Assembly (NCBI GenBank): GCA_016929095.1
Contig: JAFGJM010000015.1
Location: 1 to 64,000 of the forward strand
Length of the DNA stretch: 64,000 nucleotides
Source of the DNA: Anaerolineales bacterium
GTDB taxonomy: Bacteria; Chloroflexota; Anaerolineae; Anaerolineales; UBA4823
Direction of reading: 5' to 3'
The notes under the pieces were generated by a model. It did not search any database. It had not been told where the DNA came from and saw only the letters and a program-made list of their open reading frames with translations. Below are positions 44,187 through 54,042 of this stretch, in pieces. The position numbers and the translations under genes were made by a program. Position 1 is the stretch's first letter, and the number at the start of each line of letters is the position of its first letter.

Positions 44187-45035
44187 CTATGGCTTGCGGG
44201 TGATGACGGCTGCGCCATATCCCACCACTTGGCTGTAATCACCGGTCATATCGCCAGAGGTGGCATAATTCAGGATTTGCACATGGTTGGCGCCCAATTC
44301 ACTGGCCGCCCACATAATGGCTGCTACGGCGCTTCTTCCACAGGCAAATCCTTTGCCTTCTTCCTCCGCACGTATTACTTTCTCCGGATCGAAGGATTCC
44401 ATGCGGCGCAACATCTCGGTATCAAATATGCGCGCTTGCTCCTGAGTATAAAAATGCGAAAGGTCAGTACTGCCGACCAGTATACTATTTTTGCCACGCA
44501 AACATCTGGCTAGAATACTTCCAAATGAACGCACGATGCGTATATTATGTTCCCGGAGCATAATGGGTGCAATTTGGAAGGTTTCCCCCAATACCCGCTG
44601 CAAGAATGGCAGTTCTATTTCCAGAGAATGCTCTTGATCGTTGCTCACCTGGGTGAGTTCGGTTCCCAACTCTGCTTTCAATTTGTGATTAATGGATGCT
44701 ATAAGGGATTGGTCTATATCAACGGTTCCTAATGGCGTTTGATATGCCAGATGTGCGGAGGTTAAAAACGGTTGCTGATAAGGGTAATGCATAGGAGAAA
44801 CAATGACCACTACATCCGGCTTAAGCCCGCATAAGGCTGCGAAAGCATAACCTGCCACCGGACCGGAATATAAATGGCCGGCATGGGGAGCTACCACACC
44901 AATAACCTCTCCTTCAATCGGAGGTAAAGTGGCAGAGTTTATGTATTCATCGACACTCTCAGCCAGCAATTCTTTATCCGCCGGGTACCATCTGCCGGCG
45001 ATGGGAGAAGGACGTATATCTGTCGCTGCTTTCAT
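44187..45035 (-). CDS. MEMO1-family (AmmeMemoRadiSam system protein B)
   Basis: This 282-residue protein has the MEMO class II dioxygenase-like fold. RPSPIAGRWYPADKELLAES at the start, GVVAPHAGHLYSGPVAGYAF near residue 46, VVIVSPMHYPYQQPF near 76 (conserved His), and LVGSTDLSHFYTQEQA near 190 are family marks. CGRSAVAAIMWAASELGANH and GDMTGDYSQVVGYGA close it. Partners (AMMECR1 and radical SAM proteins) are not in the window. The ATG has GGAGGTG. Upstream, 43-117 bp before the start, is an unusual pair of alternative hairpins. Confidence 0.92.
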   Translation of the reverse strand: MKAATDIRPSPIAGRWYPADKELLAESVDEYINSATLPPIEGEVIGVVAPHAGHLYSGPVAGYAFAALCGLKPDVVVIVSPMHYPYQQPFLTSAHLAYQTPLGTVDIDQSLIASINHKLKAELGTELTQVSNDQEHSLEIELPFLQRVLGETFQIAPIMLREHNIRIVRSFGSILARCLRGKNSILVGSTDLSHFYTQEQARIFDTEMLRRMESFDPEKVIRAEEEGKGFACGRSAVAAIMWAASELGANHVQILNYATSGDMTGDYSQVVGYGAAVITRKP

Positions 45036-45077
45036 AGTTCACCTCCAAGCATTGACTGATTTCATTTTAACATAAAC

Positions 45078-45098
45078 CAGACGCTTTTCAAGCGTCTG
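45078..45098 (-). terminator. 9-bp perfect hairpin in the MEMO leader
   Basis: CAGACGCTT and AAGCGTCTG (minus-strand sense) pair around GAA. It lies 43 bp before the MEMO ATG. GTTTATGTT follows, T-rich but not a clean run. It may be a transcript hairpin or weak terminator. Confidence 0.4.
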
Positions 45099-45112
45099 AA
45101 TTCCCAATCCTT

Positions 45113-45152
45113 CCCCTGGTCTCCTAAAGTAAGGAAACCAGGGGTTTAGGAG
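45113..45152 (-). promoter_or_regulatory. Two mutually exclusive 8-bp hairpins upstream of the MEMO gene
   Basis: CCCCTGGT (45113-45120) pairs with ACCAGGGG (45137-45144), and CTCCTAAA (45121-45128) pairs with TTTAGGAG (45145-45152). The arms are interleaved with no spare bases between them, so only one hairpin can form at a time. It stands directly upstream of the hairpin at 45078-45098. No known riboswitch class is recognised. Confidence 0.4.
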
Positions 45153-45309
45153 GTAAATAAACCTGATGTGATGATGCGCCAAATAATAACCCGCCAATCA
45201 CGGATGGTTTTTTCACCTTGCACTTTCACGATTTACCCCCTGCTTGCATATTTTCATCCCTAATCAAGAGCTTTCACAACATCCCCTGAGGGTATTCGGA
45301 ATGTCGTAA

Positions 45310-46047
45310 TTATTTAATTTCAAAAACCATGTTCACGTCCACCGATACAGCCAACTCGCCGGGCGTGATAGGTACATTCGATGAGGCAACCAATTCCATC
45401 CCGCCCATCCCTTTGGCTTCGAACATCGAGGACGAAGAGGAGGTATAAGTATTGATACTCTGCACATCTCCCATAGTGACGCCGGCTGCTTTACATAGTT
45501 CTTCGGCTTGCGATTGGGCATCGGCGATAGCGGCTTCACGCGCTTCGCTTAACGCCGTACTTTTATCTGCCGCATCGAATTGAATACCGCTGATCGAATT
45601 TGCTCCGGCTTCGATAACCTTCCCTAAAATACTGCTGATCTTAGATAAATCGCGCACGGTGACATAAACGGAATTATCCACAACGTATAATATACCTTCA
45701 ACCTTGCCGCTTTGGTCATAGATTTGCTGGGGATAAATGTTGAAATTTGATGTTTTTATATCCGTGGGATCGATTTTAAAGCTGGTTAACGCATCGGACA
45801 CTTTCTTTGAAACGGCGTTATTTGCCGTGACGGCTTCGGCAGCATCCTTATTTTCAGTGTGAACCCCGATAGAAATATACACAATATCCGGTGTTAAATA
45901 GATTTTCCCGTTACCGGTCACATTGATCGTTCGTGGATTACTCGGAATATTTCCATCGTTTTGAGCCATTGCGGGGCTGGCGCATGCCGAAAGTAATATC
46001 GCCGAAGCCATGAGTAAACCAATCAAAACATATTTTTTTGTATGCAT
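45310..46047 (-). CDS. SIMPL-domain lipoprotein
   Basis: 245 residues with a lipoprotein signal (lipobox LLSAC, residues 18-22, after a hydrophobic segment). The SIMPL domain follows: INVTGNGKIYLTPDIVYISI near residue 43, TSNFNIYPQQIYD near 104, and AADKSTALSEAREAAIADAQ near 160. The family (YggE/Omp28-like) is tied to oxidative-stress defence in E. coli, mechanism unknown. It should face the outside of the membrane. The AT-rich 300-bp region upstream is shared with divergent clpC. Confidence 0.85.
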   Translation of the reverse strand: MHTKKYVLIGLLMASAILLSACASPAMAQNDGNIPSNPRTINVTGNGKIYLTPDIVYISIGVHTENKDAAEAVTANNAVSKKVSDALTSFKIDPTDIKTSNFNIYPQQIYDQSGKVEGILYVVDNSVYVTVRDLSKISSILGKVIEAGANSISGIQFDAADKSTALSEAREAAIADAQSQAEELCKAAGVTMGDVQSINTYTSSSSSMFEAKGMGGMELVASSNVPITPGELAVSVDVNMVFEIK

Positions 46048-46280
46048 AATTCGCTCCTTTATTGTGAACTCAAATGAATGACGAGAAATGAATTGAATTT
46101 GTTCCCGTGGTTTCGTGAATTGTTGATCATCCGCAGATGATTTGGAGATACCTATCCTAACTTCATCACTAATTAACCGATATGATTCTAATATTTTATA
46201 TTTATAACGTTAATACTCCCGATGATATAATCCATTTCAGGATTAAATTATACGATTTCATCCGGATTTCTTATAAAATA

Positions 46281-46299
46281 TATACTTATTGGAAGTATA
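46281..46299. promoter_or_regulatory. Inverted repeat overlapping the clpC promoter region
   Basis: TATACTT-ATTGG-AAGTATA has 7-bp perfect arms. Its right arm overlaps TATACT at 46296-46301, a good -10 for clpC. It is not CIRCE (GAGTGCTAA) and differs from CtsR heptads. The 46048-46371 gap otherwise holds AT-rich sequence, including another TATAAT at 46226. Confidence 0.4.
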
Positions 46300-46371
46300 C
46301 TGGTAACAGGAAAAATTTTTTTATGGTAACGGATTCCCACTGATTATGTGCAGTTGGAAGGAAAAAAGCTT

Positions 46372-48852
46372 ATGATGCGATTTGATCGTTTTACAGAGCG
46401 GGCGCAGGAAGCAGCCCAGCGTGCAGCGGAGATTATTCAACGCTATGGTCATAATCAAATAGACACAGAACATATCCTGCTGTCGCTGATCGAACAACCA
46501 CAAGGCGTGGTACCCCAGATACTGGAAACGTTGAAAGTAGACAGTGCGGTGCTTACCGAAAGGCTCGATTATATTTTACGCACCAGCCCCAAAGCGAATA
46601 TATTTGGCGGGGGGGCAGGGCAAATTTTTATCACGCCCAGGGTTAAACGTATTATCGACCTTGCAAACGAAGAAGCGAACCGCTTAAAAGATGAGTATAT
46701 CTCAACCGAGCACATCTTTCTCGCTGTGCTGAGTGAACGCAGCACACCGGCAGCCCGTTTGCTTGAAGGCGCCGGGGTAACCCGTGAACGAGTATATGAA
46801 GCCGTACAGCAAATTCGCGGCGGGCAGCGGATTACCGATCCGCAGGCAGAAACACGCTTTCGAACCCTGGAAAAATACTCCCGCGACCTGACCCAATCCG
46901 CCCGCGAAGGCAAGTTGGACCCGGTCATTGGCAGAGACAGCGAGATTCTACGTGTGATCCAAATTCTTTCTCGACGTACAAAAAACAACCCGGTGTTGAT
47001 TGGCGAAGCCGGTGTTGGAAAAACCGCCATCGTGGAGGGTTTGGCGCAAAAGATTGCGACGAATGATATCCCCGAAATTTTAATGGGAAAAAAGGTGGTA
47101 GCGCTCGATCTGGGAGGCATGATCGCTGGTTCGCGTTTTCGCGGCGAGTTTGAAGAGCGATTGAAAGCTTCTATTGAAGAGGTGCAGCGCGCCACCGGTG
47201 AGATCATTCTTTTTATCGATGAACTGCATACCGTGGTTGGCGCCGGCGCCGCACAAGGCGCCATGGATGCCTCGAATATGCTCAAACCTGCCCTGGCGCG
47301 CGGCGAATTGCAGTGCATCGGCGCCACCACCCTGGATGAATACCATAAACACATCGAGAAAGACGCTGCCCTGGAACGCCGCTTTGCCCCGGTATATGTT
47401 GAAGAGCCAAACGTTGAAGATACCATAAAGATGCTGAATGGTTTACGCGATCGCTATGAGGCGCACCACAAAGTTCATTTTTCTGATGCAGCCCTGGTGG
47501 AAGCGGCCAAACTCTCTTCCCGCTATGTGACCGACCGTCACCTGCCCGATAAAGCAATTGATCTGATCGACGAAGCGGCTGCCAAGCTGCGTGTGGCGCT
47601 TTACTCTCTCCCTGCCGATCTAAAATCAATGAAGAGTGAGATAGAACGTCTGTCTGCAGAGGAGGAGCAAGCCGGTTTGGAACGAGATTACGAGCGGGCC
47701 GCGCAGAAAAAAGCTGAGCGCTTAAGATTAGAAGGCGAATTTAACGACAAACGCGATCAATGGGAGTCGGACCATCAACTGGATGAAGTGGTGGATGTCA
47801 ACGATATTGCCGAAGTAGTTGCACAATGGACAGGTATCCCGGTCAGCCAGATGATGGAAACCGAAGCTGAGAGGCTCCTGCAAATGGAGCAGCGTCTGCA
47901 CGAGCGCATCAAGGGGCAAGATGAAGCTATTCACGCCATATCAGATGCCATAAGAAGGGCTCGCTCCGGGTTGAAAGATCCGCGTCGTCCAATTGGCTCT
48001 TTCATATTCATTGGGCCTTCCGGCGTGGGAAAAACGGAATTAGCCAAAGCCCTGGCTGGCTTTTTATTCGATGACGAGGATGCCCTGGTACGCATTGACA
48101 TGAGCGAATACCGCGAACAACATACGGTATCCCGATTATTTGGTGCCCCGCCCGGATATGTTGGCTATGAGGAGGGCGGGCAGCTTACCGAAGCCGTGCG
48201 CCGCCGACCTTACCGGGTAATTTTGTTCGATGAAATTGAAAAAGCCCATCCCGAAGTATGGAATGCCTTGCTGCAAATACTAGACGATGGTCGATTGACC
48301 GATGGTCAGGGCAGAGTGGTAGATTTTCGTAATACCGTATTGATCATGACCAGCAACCTGGGTACCGAATTTGTACGTAAAGCGGGTTCCTTAGGATTTT
48401 TGGGCCGTTCTGATGAACCGGAAGAACGCCAGGCACAGGAGAAAATCGAGAAGGCTTTGAAGAGCACTTTCCGGCCGGAATTCTTGAACCGCATCGATGA
48501 AATCATCACCTTCTCTCAGCTTAGCCGGGAGCAGATGCGTGAGATCGTAGATTTGCAAATGAACGAAGTACAAGAACGCCTGGGTGAACATGGCATCGAA
48601 GTGAGGCTGTCAAATGAAGCCCGGGATTGGTTGGCTGATGAGGGGTACGACCCCAGCTTTGGCGCCAGACCGCTACGCCGCGCTTTACAAAAGCATGTGG
48701 AAAGCCCTCTTTCTGTGAGTTTACTTAGTGGTGAGTTCACATCCGGAAGTACTATTCTGGTAGAAGTTGATGAAAAAGGTGAAAAACTTATCTTCCGCGC
48801 CATCGAGGAAGAGCTTGCAATAAATAAGCTGGATAGCCCGGCTGAAGTATAA
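46372..48852 (+). CDS. clpC: ClpC-type AAA+ unfoldase
   Basis: This protein of about 826 residues feeds substrates to ClpP. The N-domain has two repeats ([20 protein letters not shown] and [20 protein letters not shown]). AAA1 has Walker [16 protein letters not shown] near residue 208 and [12 protein letters not shown]. The middle domain carries a UVR-like segment ([16 protein letters not shown]). AAA2 has [20 protein letters not shown] near 553 and [16 protein letters not shown]-terminal D2-small domain. ATG 46372 has GGAAGGA. Full length. A terminator follows. Confidence 0.96.
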   Translation: MMRFDRFTERAQEAAQRAAEIIQRYGHNQIDTEHILLSLIEQPQGVVPQILETLKVDSAVLTERLDYILRTSPKANIFGGGAGQIFITPRVKRIIDLANEEANRLKDEYISTEHIFLAVLSERSTPAARLLEGAGVTRERVYEAVQQIRGGQRITDPQAETRFRTLEKYSRDLTQSAREGKLDPVIGRDSEILRVIQILSRRTKNNPVLIGEAGVGKTAIVEGLAQKIATNDIPEILMGKKVVALDLGGMIAGSRFRGEFEERLKASIEEVQRATGEIILFIDELHTVVGAGAAQGAMDASNMLKPALARGELQCIGATTLDEYHKHIEKDAALERRFAPVYVEEPNVEDTIKMLNGLRDRYEAHHKVHFSDAALVEAAKLSSRYVTDRHLPDKAIDLIDEAAAKLRVALYSLPADLKSMKSEIERLSAEEEQAGLERDYERAAQKKAERLRLEGEFNDKRDQWESDHQLDEVVDVNDIAEVVAQWTGIPVSQMMETEAERLLQMEQRLHERIKGQDEAIHAISDAIRRARSGLKDPRRPIGSFIFIGPSGVGKTELAKALAGFLFDDEDALVRIDMSEYREQHTVSRLFGAPPGYVGYEEGGQLTEAVRRRPYRVILFDEIEKAHPEVWNALLQILDDGRLTDGQGRVVDFRNTVLIMTSNLGTEFVRKAGSLGFLGRSDEPEERQAQEKIEKALKSTFRPEFLNRIDEIITFSQLSREQMREIVDLQMNEVQERLGEHGIEVRLSNEARDWLADEGYDPSFGARPLRRALQKHVESPLSVSLLSGEFTSGSTILVEVDEKGEKLIFRAIEEELAINKLDSPAEV

Positions 48853-48878
48853 GCCATAAAATAAACGCGATATCCTGG

Positions 48879-48927
48879 CTGCCTCTTCTTATCTCTGTTG
48901 TGGAGACGGGTAGAGGCAGTTTTGTTT
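48879..48927 (+). terminator. Rho-independent-type terminator after clpC
   Basis: CTGCCTCT (48879-48886) pairs with AGAGGCAG (48912-48919), and TTTTGTTT follows. The loop of 25 bases is long but contains internal pairing (GTGGAGAC region). It ends the clpC transcript. Confidence 0.7.
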
Positions 48928-49162
48928 AATAATTAACATGAATATTACCCAAATGATGAAGGGATTTGGCGCGATAATTCACCCATTTGTCCTCTAAAAA
49001 ATTAGGCGTATTGAAAACCGGAGAATAACCGTTCGTGTATGATGAATGTATCGCCCATTCATCAGATAATTAGGAAATTAATCGTTAGTTTGATGACATT
49101 TGCCACTAGATGTTTATTCACAGAGTGGATAAATTGTTAGTACACTATTGAGGAATTGCGCT

Positions 49163-49648
49163 ATGCTTTCTGAAGATATTAAAAAGTTACCATTCTTTCA
49201 AGATTTACCCGTTGAACAAAGTAGTGTTCTGGAGGAATTATTCAGTTCCTGCGATTTTTATACCGGGTCCATATTATTTGAACAGGGAGATCCGGCGGAT
49301 TTTCTTTACCTGGTGATTTCCGGAGAAGTGGTGATCCATTATAAACCGGATGACGGGGCAAAAATTACCGTGGCGCGTGTGCGAGAAGGCGGCATTGTAG
49401 GCTGGTCGGCGGCGTTGGGAAATGCATTTTATACCTCAACTGCAGAGTGCACGGATTATTCCCAGCTATTGCGTGTCCGGGGGGATGAATTGCGCAAGTT
49501 GTGCATCCAATGCCCTGAATTAAACGATGTGATACTGGACCGTTTAGCAGGCGTCATTGCCAAGCGGTTACGTAAGTCCCATAAGCAAGTCATGAGTTTA
49601 TTGAGACAAAGCCTTGAAACAAATGTCCGAGACTACAAGGAGGCATAA
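49163..49648 (+). CDS. Cyclic-nucleotide-binding domain protein without a DNA-binding domain
   Basis: About 161 residues. The Crp/CAP-like N-terminal beta-roll reads ILFEQGDPADFLYLVISGEV (near residue 34) and VIHYKPDDGAKITVARVREG (near 55), with GWSAAL as a divergent phosphate-binding cassette. The C-terminal helix is present, but the chain ends without an HTH. It probably senses a ligand or interacts with a partner rather than binding DNA. ATG 49163 follows GAGGAAT. It lies 2 bp before the NifU-like gene. Confidence 0.82.
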   Translation: MLSEDIKKLPFFQDLPVEQSSVLEELFSSCDFYTGSILFEQGDPADFLYLVISGEVVIHYKPDDGAKITVARVREGGIVGWSAALGNAFYTSTAECTDYSQLLRVRGDELRKLCIQCPELNDVILDRLAGVIAKRLRKSHKQVMSLLRQSLETNVRDYKEA

Positions 49649-49650
49649 AC

Positions 49651-49890
49651 TTGGGCGACACCGGTGATGAAGAAAAATTACGCGCACTGATCCAGCAGCT
49701 GAATGACTATATCGAGCAATATCACGGCGGCTCAGTAGAAATGGTAAGCTTCGACGGAAAAGTGTTACAGGTTCGTTTAGGCGGCGCTTGCCAAGGTTGC
49801 CCCTTGTTACCGGCTACCCTGCACGGATGGGTAGCGGGCACTGTACGGCAGTTTTTCCCTGAAATCGAGCAAATTGAGTCAGTTGATTAG
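49651..49890 (+). CDS. NifU-like C-terminal-domain protein
   Basis: 79 residues. A single NifU_N-terminal-free domain: QYHGGSVEMVSFDGKVLQVR near residue 22, then LGGACQGCPLLPATL near 47 with the Cys-x2-Cys that can carry an Fe-S cluster for transfer. TTG start, chosen because AAGGAGGC lies six bases before it. Co-transcribed with the cyclic-nucleotide-binding protein. It ends 1 bp from the convergent gamma-glutamyltransferase gene. Confidence 0.85.
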   Translation: MGDTGDEEKLRALIQQLNDYIEQYHGGSVEMVSFDGKVLQVRLGGACQGCPLLPATLHGWVAGTVRQFFPEIEQIESVD

Positions 49891-49891
49891 C

Positions 49892-51568
49892 TCACAACCC
49901 CATCGCGCAGCCATCGGCGCGCGGGTCGCTACCCCCCCATAATACTCCTCTTTCGATATCTTTCAATATAATTTGACCGCGCCCAAACATGGCGCGTTCG
50001 TGTCCGCTGACTGTTTGGATCGGATGCCCCATACCCTCAAGCGCGCCGATTACATCTGGCGATATACCCTGCTCCAGAGCGACTCTTCCGCCAGAGGTGC
50101 CATCCTCAATACAAAACCGCGGCAGATCAAGCGCCGCCTGCGGGTCAAGACGATCATCCAATAAACCGCTGACCACCTGCATATGCCCTTGAGGCTGCAT
50201 ATAACCTCCCATCACTCCAAAGGCGGCATAGAGTTCCCCGTCTTTCGATCCTGCGCTGTCTATCATTTGGTCTCGATGGATACGAGTGATCATCCCCGGA
50301 ATAATCGTATGATATGGACGTTTACCCGGCGCCAAAGCATTAGGGTGAAGGGGATCAAGACTAAAATTATGTCCACGATTGTGAAGGGTGAATCCATAAC
50401 CGGCGGGGACAATTCCGGTGCCAAAGCCCATATAGTTACTGTTAATGAAAGAACAAGCATTGCCCTGACTGTCAACCACGCAAAAATATACCGTATCACT
50501 GGATGCAACGGGTGTACCGTGTTTTTGATCAAGTGTAGCCCTATTCCGGTTGATCAATTTGCGCCGTTCGGCGGCATATTCTTTGGATAACAACATTTGT
50601 AACGGCGCCGGGTTGAACGCGGGATCGGCGACATACCAGCGCGTATCGGCAAACGCCAACCGCATGGCTTCGATTTCCAGATGCAATCGTTTTTCTGACA
50701 AAAGAGGAAGATTGGACAACTCAAATCCTTCGAGAATATTCAACGCCAAAAGAGCCGCCAACCCTTGCCCGTTCGGCGGACATTCCCATATGCGATAACT
50801 GCGATAATCAGTATATATCGGGTTTTCCCAGGTACTGGCATGTTTAGCCAGGTCAGCTTCGCGCATGCAGCCGCCGGCGTGCCGGATAGTGCTGACAATA
50901 GTTTGACCGATTTTTCCCTCGTAAAATGCTCCCTTGCCGGTTTCGGCGATTGCTCGAAGAGTGCGGGCTAAACCCGGGTTGCGGAAAATCTCACCGGGTT
51001 GAGGGGCGCGCCCATCTAAAGTCAATTCCATACCGCCCAAGGAGCGGCGCAGTTGACGATCGACCCCGCGCTGCCAAAAATAAGCCGTGATCGGTGCGAC
51101 CGGGAAGCCTTCTTCAGCCAGATGGATAGCGGGTGCCAGAATTTCACCCATGGATAATCTGCCATGAGCATCCGCCAAATCGCACCATCCGGCGCATGCC
51201 CCAGGTACGGTGATGGTGTAGGGGTGAAATGGCGGCAGTTCTCCCTGCGTGGAGATCAGGTTCTCTTTTTCTACTTTTTCCAGAGTTAACGCTGCCGGGG
51301 CGCGGCCGGAACCGTTGAGAGCACTAATTTTTTGCTTCTCTGCGTCATAATAAAGGGCAAAGCAATCACCACCTATACCGGTGGAGGTTGGTTCGGTCAC
51401 ATTGAGGACAGCCGCCACAGCCACAGCCGCATCCGCTGCCGTGCCCCCTTTGGATAAGATATCCAATCCGGCGGCAACCGCCTGGGGCTGCGAGGCAGCC
51501 ACCATGCGATGCTTGCCTATCACAGGCGAACGGCGGGAGCTGAAATTTATTTCTATAGATTTGAACAT
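49892..51568 (-). CDS. Gamma-glutamyltransferase family protein
   Basis: This 558-residue Ntn-hydrolase reads MVAASQPQAVAAGLDILSKG near residue 22, AAVAVAAVLNVTEPTSTGIG and GDCFALYY near 50. The autoprocessing site is near 360 (SSDTVYFCVVDSQGNACSFI, predicted nucleophile Thr). Later come GFTLHNRGHNFSL and HTIIPGM. It resembles cytoplasmic GGT-like enzymes without a signal peptide. The substrate is glutathione-like or another gamma-glutamyl compound, unknown here. Two bp after the methyltransferase stop. Confidence 0.9.
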   Translation of the reverse strand: MFKSIEINFSSRRSPVIGKHRMVAASQPQAVAAGLDILSKGGTAADAAVAVAAVLNVTEPTSTGIGGDCFALYYDAEKQKISALNGSGRAPAALTLEKVEKENLISTQGELPPFHPYTITVPGACAGWCDLADAHGRLSMGEILAPAIHLAEEGFPVAPITAYFWQRGVDRQLRRSLGGMELTLDGRAPQPGEIFRNPGLARTLRAIAETGKGAFYEGKIGQTIVSTIRHAGGCMREADLAKHASTWENPIYTDYRSYRIWECPPNGQGLAALLALNILEGFELSNLPLLSEKRLHLEIEAMRLAFADTRWYVADPAFNPAPLQMLLSKEYAAERRKLINRNRATLDQKHGTPVASSDTVYFCVVDSQGNACSFINSNYMGFGTGIVPAGYGFTLHNRGHNFSLDPLHPNALAPGKRPYHTIIPGMITRIHRDQMIDSAGSKDGELYAAFGVMGGYMQPQGHMQVVSGLLDDRLDPQAALDLPRFCIEDGTSGGRVALEQGISPDVIGALEGMGHPIQTVSGHERAMFGRGQIILKDIERGVLWGGSDPRADGCAMGL

Positions 51569-51570
51569 AA

Positions 51571-52335
51571 TTATTTCCGGGCTATGAAGAATACCCGTGG
51601 TTCATTCTCGGGTTCATCCAATGGGGTATAAAAATCATTTCCGCTAACCATCATTACATTCGCCCAGCCTGTCTCAATCAGCGCATTTCTAACCGCCAAT
51701 AATTCGAAAGCTGTATTGTAAACCGTCTCTTCAAACCGCTCGTAATTACCCCCTTGATTACGGATAAATCCGCTGATCCGCGTCCACCCACGGCTGTTTT
51801 CTTCATCGTAAAAGCTGCGGTTTATCAAAGTCAGTTCTTCATCATCCTCGACGCTGATACTATTCCAGCGCCTTCTTAACCCGGTTCTCGTGTTCAAATC
51901 GAAGATAAATATTCCTCCGGGTAATGCAACACGATAAACCGAGGCAAAGCAATTTCGTAGTGAGGTTAAATCGGGAAGATGATTGAGGGAATCGTACATT
52001 GAGACAACGAAAGGAACCGATTGGTCGATCGTGAAATTTGCCGCGTCTGCCTGCATAAATCGGGCTTTTCCCTGCACAAGATAATCCCCGGCGTTTTGGC
52101 GTGCATACTCCAGCATTTCTGTTGATAGATCGATGCCAACCACGGAATAACCGTGCTCTAAAAAAATTGCGGAGAGATGTCCCGCACCGCAGCACAGATC
52201 AAGCACCGCCTTATTCGATTTTCCCAGCGGTGTACTTTCATAATATTTCAATATCTGCGGAGCGATTTGCCGGGCAAAATTCCCCCAACGTAAATTGTAA
52301 ATGCGAGAAAATTGTTTTCCGTAAGCCTGAGACAT
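51571..52335 (-). CDS. Class I SAM-dependent methyltransferase
   Basis: This 254-residue protein has motif I AVLDLCCGAGHLSAIFLEHG near residue 43, VVGIDLSTEMLEYARQNAGD near 64, and FVVSMYDSLNHLPDLTSLRN near 111, typical of the Methyltransf_25 group. FDLNTRTGLRRRWNSISV and a beta region (SGFIRNQGGNYERFEE) follow. Target unknown. It is 2 bp upstream of the GGT-like gene. No convincing Shine-Dalgarno precedes ATG 52335. Confidence 0.8.
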   Translation of the reverse strand: MSQAYGKQFSRIYNLRWGNFARQIAPQILKYYESTPLGKSNKAVLDLCCGAGHLSAIFLEHGYSVVGIDLSTEMLEYARQNAGDYLVQGKARFMQADAANFTIDQSVPFVVSMYDSLNHLPDLTSLRNCFASVYRVALPGGIFIFDLNTRTGLRRRWNSISVEDDEELTLINRSFYDEENSRGWTRISGFIRNQGGNYERFEETVYNTAFELLAVRNALIETGWANVMMVSGNDFYTPLDEPENEPRVFFIARK

Positions 52336-52421
52336 TTTTTACATTTCGTGGGAGAAAATGTGAAAAAATAACGGGGTGAAAATTGATGATTGATTATCAA
52401 CCAACCCGCTTCCCCATTACT

Positions 52422-52450
52422 CCATCCCCTCTTCATAAAAGAGGGGATGG
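52422..52450. terminator. 12-bp perfect hairpin between methyltransferase and band-7 genes
   Basis: CCATCCCCTCTT and AAGAGGGGATGG pair around CATAA. No T-run on the minus strand (AGTAATGG). It may still punctuate the transcript after the band-7 gene, or be a dispersed palindrome. Confidence 0.5.
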
Positions 52451-52476
52451 GTTTGACCGCGATGAGACAATTGTAT

Positions 52477-53535
52477 TTAAGGGGTTATGACTGTTGAGGG
52501 AGTAATGGTGGTATCGGTTGATGTTGAGGTAATTGAGTTAAGCGGCAATATATATGGAGAATCGCTTGGTAGCAGCATCACCTGAACTCCCGGAGCAATT
52601 TTGTTGATATATTGATATTGCAGTAATTCAGGGTTATCTACCAGGGCTTCGGCAAAAAGCAACAGAGCTTTCTTCTCAGCGTCAGCTTCGATGAGACGGG
52701 CTTCGGCGGCGCCTTCCGCTTGAATAACAGCCGCATCGGCTCTACCCTGCGCCACCTGCCGGGCTTGCTCGGCTTCCTGCTTCTTCTGTTCAACCACGAA
52801 TTTGGCTTGCTGGGCTTGCTGCTCGGCGATCTGTTTTTGTTCTACTGAAGCGGCGTACTCTTCAGAGAAGGTGATATTTCGCAGCACAAAATCGTTCATG
52901 ATCAAACCGTTTTCATCCAACTTCTTTGTCATTTCTTCTTTGATAAGGGTTGTCATTTCAATGCGTTTGGTGCTATACACCTCTTCTATTCGAAATTGAG
53001 AAACAGCATCACGGATCACGCCTCGAGCTAATGGCCGTACCAGGTCACCGGTATAACGATTTTGCCACCGGATGTGGATGTCTACTACTTCATTAGGGTC
53101 AACAGAATAAATCACAGAGGCGTCCACTAAGACCTCCTGACCATCGGAAGTACGGGCAAAAATGGAATCATCCCCTTCAATGTCACCTTCGGCGGATGCG
53201 ATGGACATGGTGTATGTCTGGCGGCTGATGGGATAGGTGACCACCCGTTCAAAGCCAGGAATGATCCAACGTAAACCAGGTGAAAGCGCCTGCTCGCGGT
53301 ATCCTTTAGGTTGCAACGCAGAAATGACCACGCCGCGTTCTTCAGGTTGCACAAAAACCAATCCGGCGCTGATGACAGAAATGAGCAATGCTAGTAACGC
53401 AATGATCAAGGTGGGTGTGATCAAGTTTTTGGATTTTTGCCCGCGCGAAGCGCGCAACACGGCAAATACGACCAACCCAATAACAATAAGCCATAATAAA
53501 GCAACAAAACTTCTGAGAGCAACATCAAAATTCAT
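52477..53535 (-). CDS. Band-7/SPFH (prohibitin-like) membrane protein
   Basis: This 352-residue protein has a first TM helix (about 10-28) and a second (about 40-65), then an SPFH domain (about 70-250, RGVVISALQPKGYREQALSP and YSVDPNEVVDIHIRWQNRYT). A charged coiled-coil (ASVEQKQIAEQQAQQAKFVV) and a short Thr-rich tail finish it. It probably scaffolds a membrane microdomain or a protease complex. No NfeD or FtsH partner is adjacent. The ATG has AGGAGGTT. Confidence 0.88.
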   Translation of the reverse strand: MNFDVALRSFVALLWLIVIGLVVFAVLRASRGQKSKNLITPTLIIALLALLISVISAGLVFVQPEERGVVISALQPKGYREQALSPGLRWIIPGFERVVTYPISRQTYTMSIASAEGDIEGDDSIFARTSDGQEVLVDASVIYSVDPNEVVDIHIRWQNRYTGDLVRPLARGVIRDAVSQFRIEEVYSTKRIEMTTLIKEEMTKKLDENGLIMNDFVLRNITFSEEYAASVEQKQIAEQQAQQAKFVVEQKKQEAEQARQVAQGRADAAVIQAEGAAEARLIEADAEKKALLLFAEALVDNPELLQYQYINKIAPGVQVMLLPSDSPYILPLNSITSTSTDTTITPSTVITP

Positions 53536-53601
53536 CGTAACCTCCTGAATGACGAGTAATGGAAAAATTATACCGGATATTCTATATACGGGAAATGGAC
53601 G

Positions 53602-54039
53602 TTATCGTTCCAACCAAATGGTGACAGGCCCGTCATTGGCAATGTTTACCAGCATATGAGCGCCAAATACCCCTTTCTGAGTAGGAATGCCCTGAGCGGT
53701 AAGCAATTCAGCGAAGCGGTCGACCAGAGGGCTGGCAATCTCGGGAAGCGCGGCATCGGTAAATGACGGTCGGCGCCCTTTGCGCGTGTCGGCATACAAC
53801 GTAAACTGAGAGACAACGATGGCTTCGCCCCCGATGTCGAGCAACGATAGATTGAGCTTCCCATCTGCATCTTCGAAAATGCGCAGGTTGGCAATTTTTT
53901 CCACCAGGTACCGGGCTTGTTCCTCACCATCGCCGGGGGCTATGCCCAATAATATGACCAGCCCCCGCTCGATTTTTGCGACGGTACTGTTATCGATGAT
54001 CACACTACCAGATGAAACCCGTTGTATTAAAGCACGCAT
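53602..54039 (-). CDS. dtd: D-aminoacyl-tRNA deacylase
   Basis: This 145-residue enzyme frees tRNA from D-amino acids and from glycine mischarging. The start [17 protein letters not shown], the motif [19 protein letters not shown] near residue 76 and the C-terminal [13 protein letters not shown] (Gly-Pro cross-subunit motif) are the family marks. Full length. It lies 3 bp after trpS, the last gene of the T-box-controlled operon. D-Trp-tRNA is a known DTD substrate, so the pairing with trpS is sensible. Confidence 0.95.
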   Translation of the reverse strand: MRALIQRVSSGSVIIDNSTVAKIERGLVILLGIAPGDGEEQARYLVEKIANLRIFEDADGKLNLSLLDIGGEAIVVSQFTLYADTRKGRRPSFTDAALPEIASPLVDRFAELLTAQGIPTQKGVFGAHMLVNIANDGPVTIWLER

Positions 54040-54042
54040 TGG

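Noticed and set aside
45113..45152. H-type pseudoknot
   Set aside because: Arms are interleaved with zero-length connecting loops on both sides, which cannot span 8-bp helices; alternative hairpins are more realistic.
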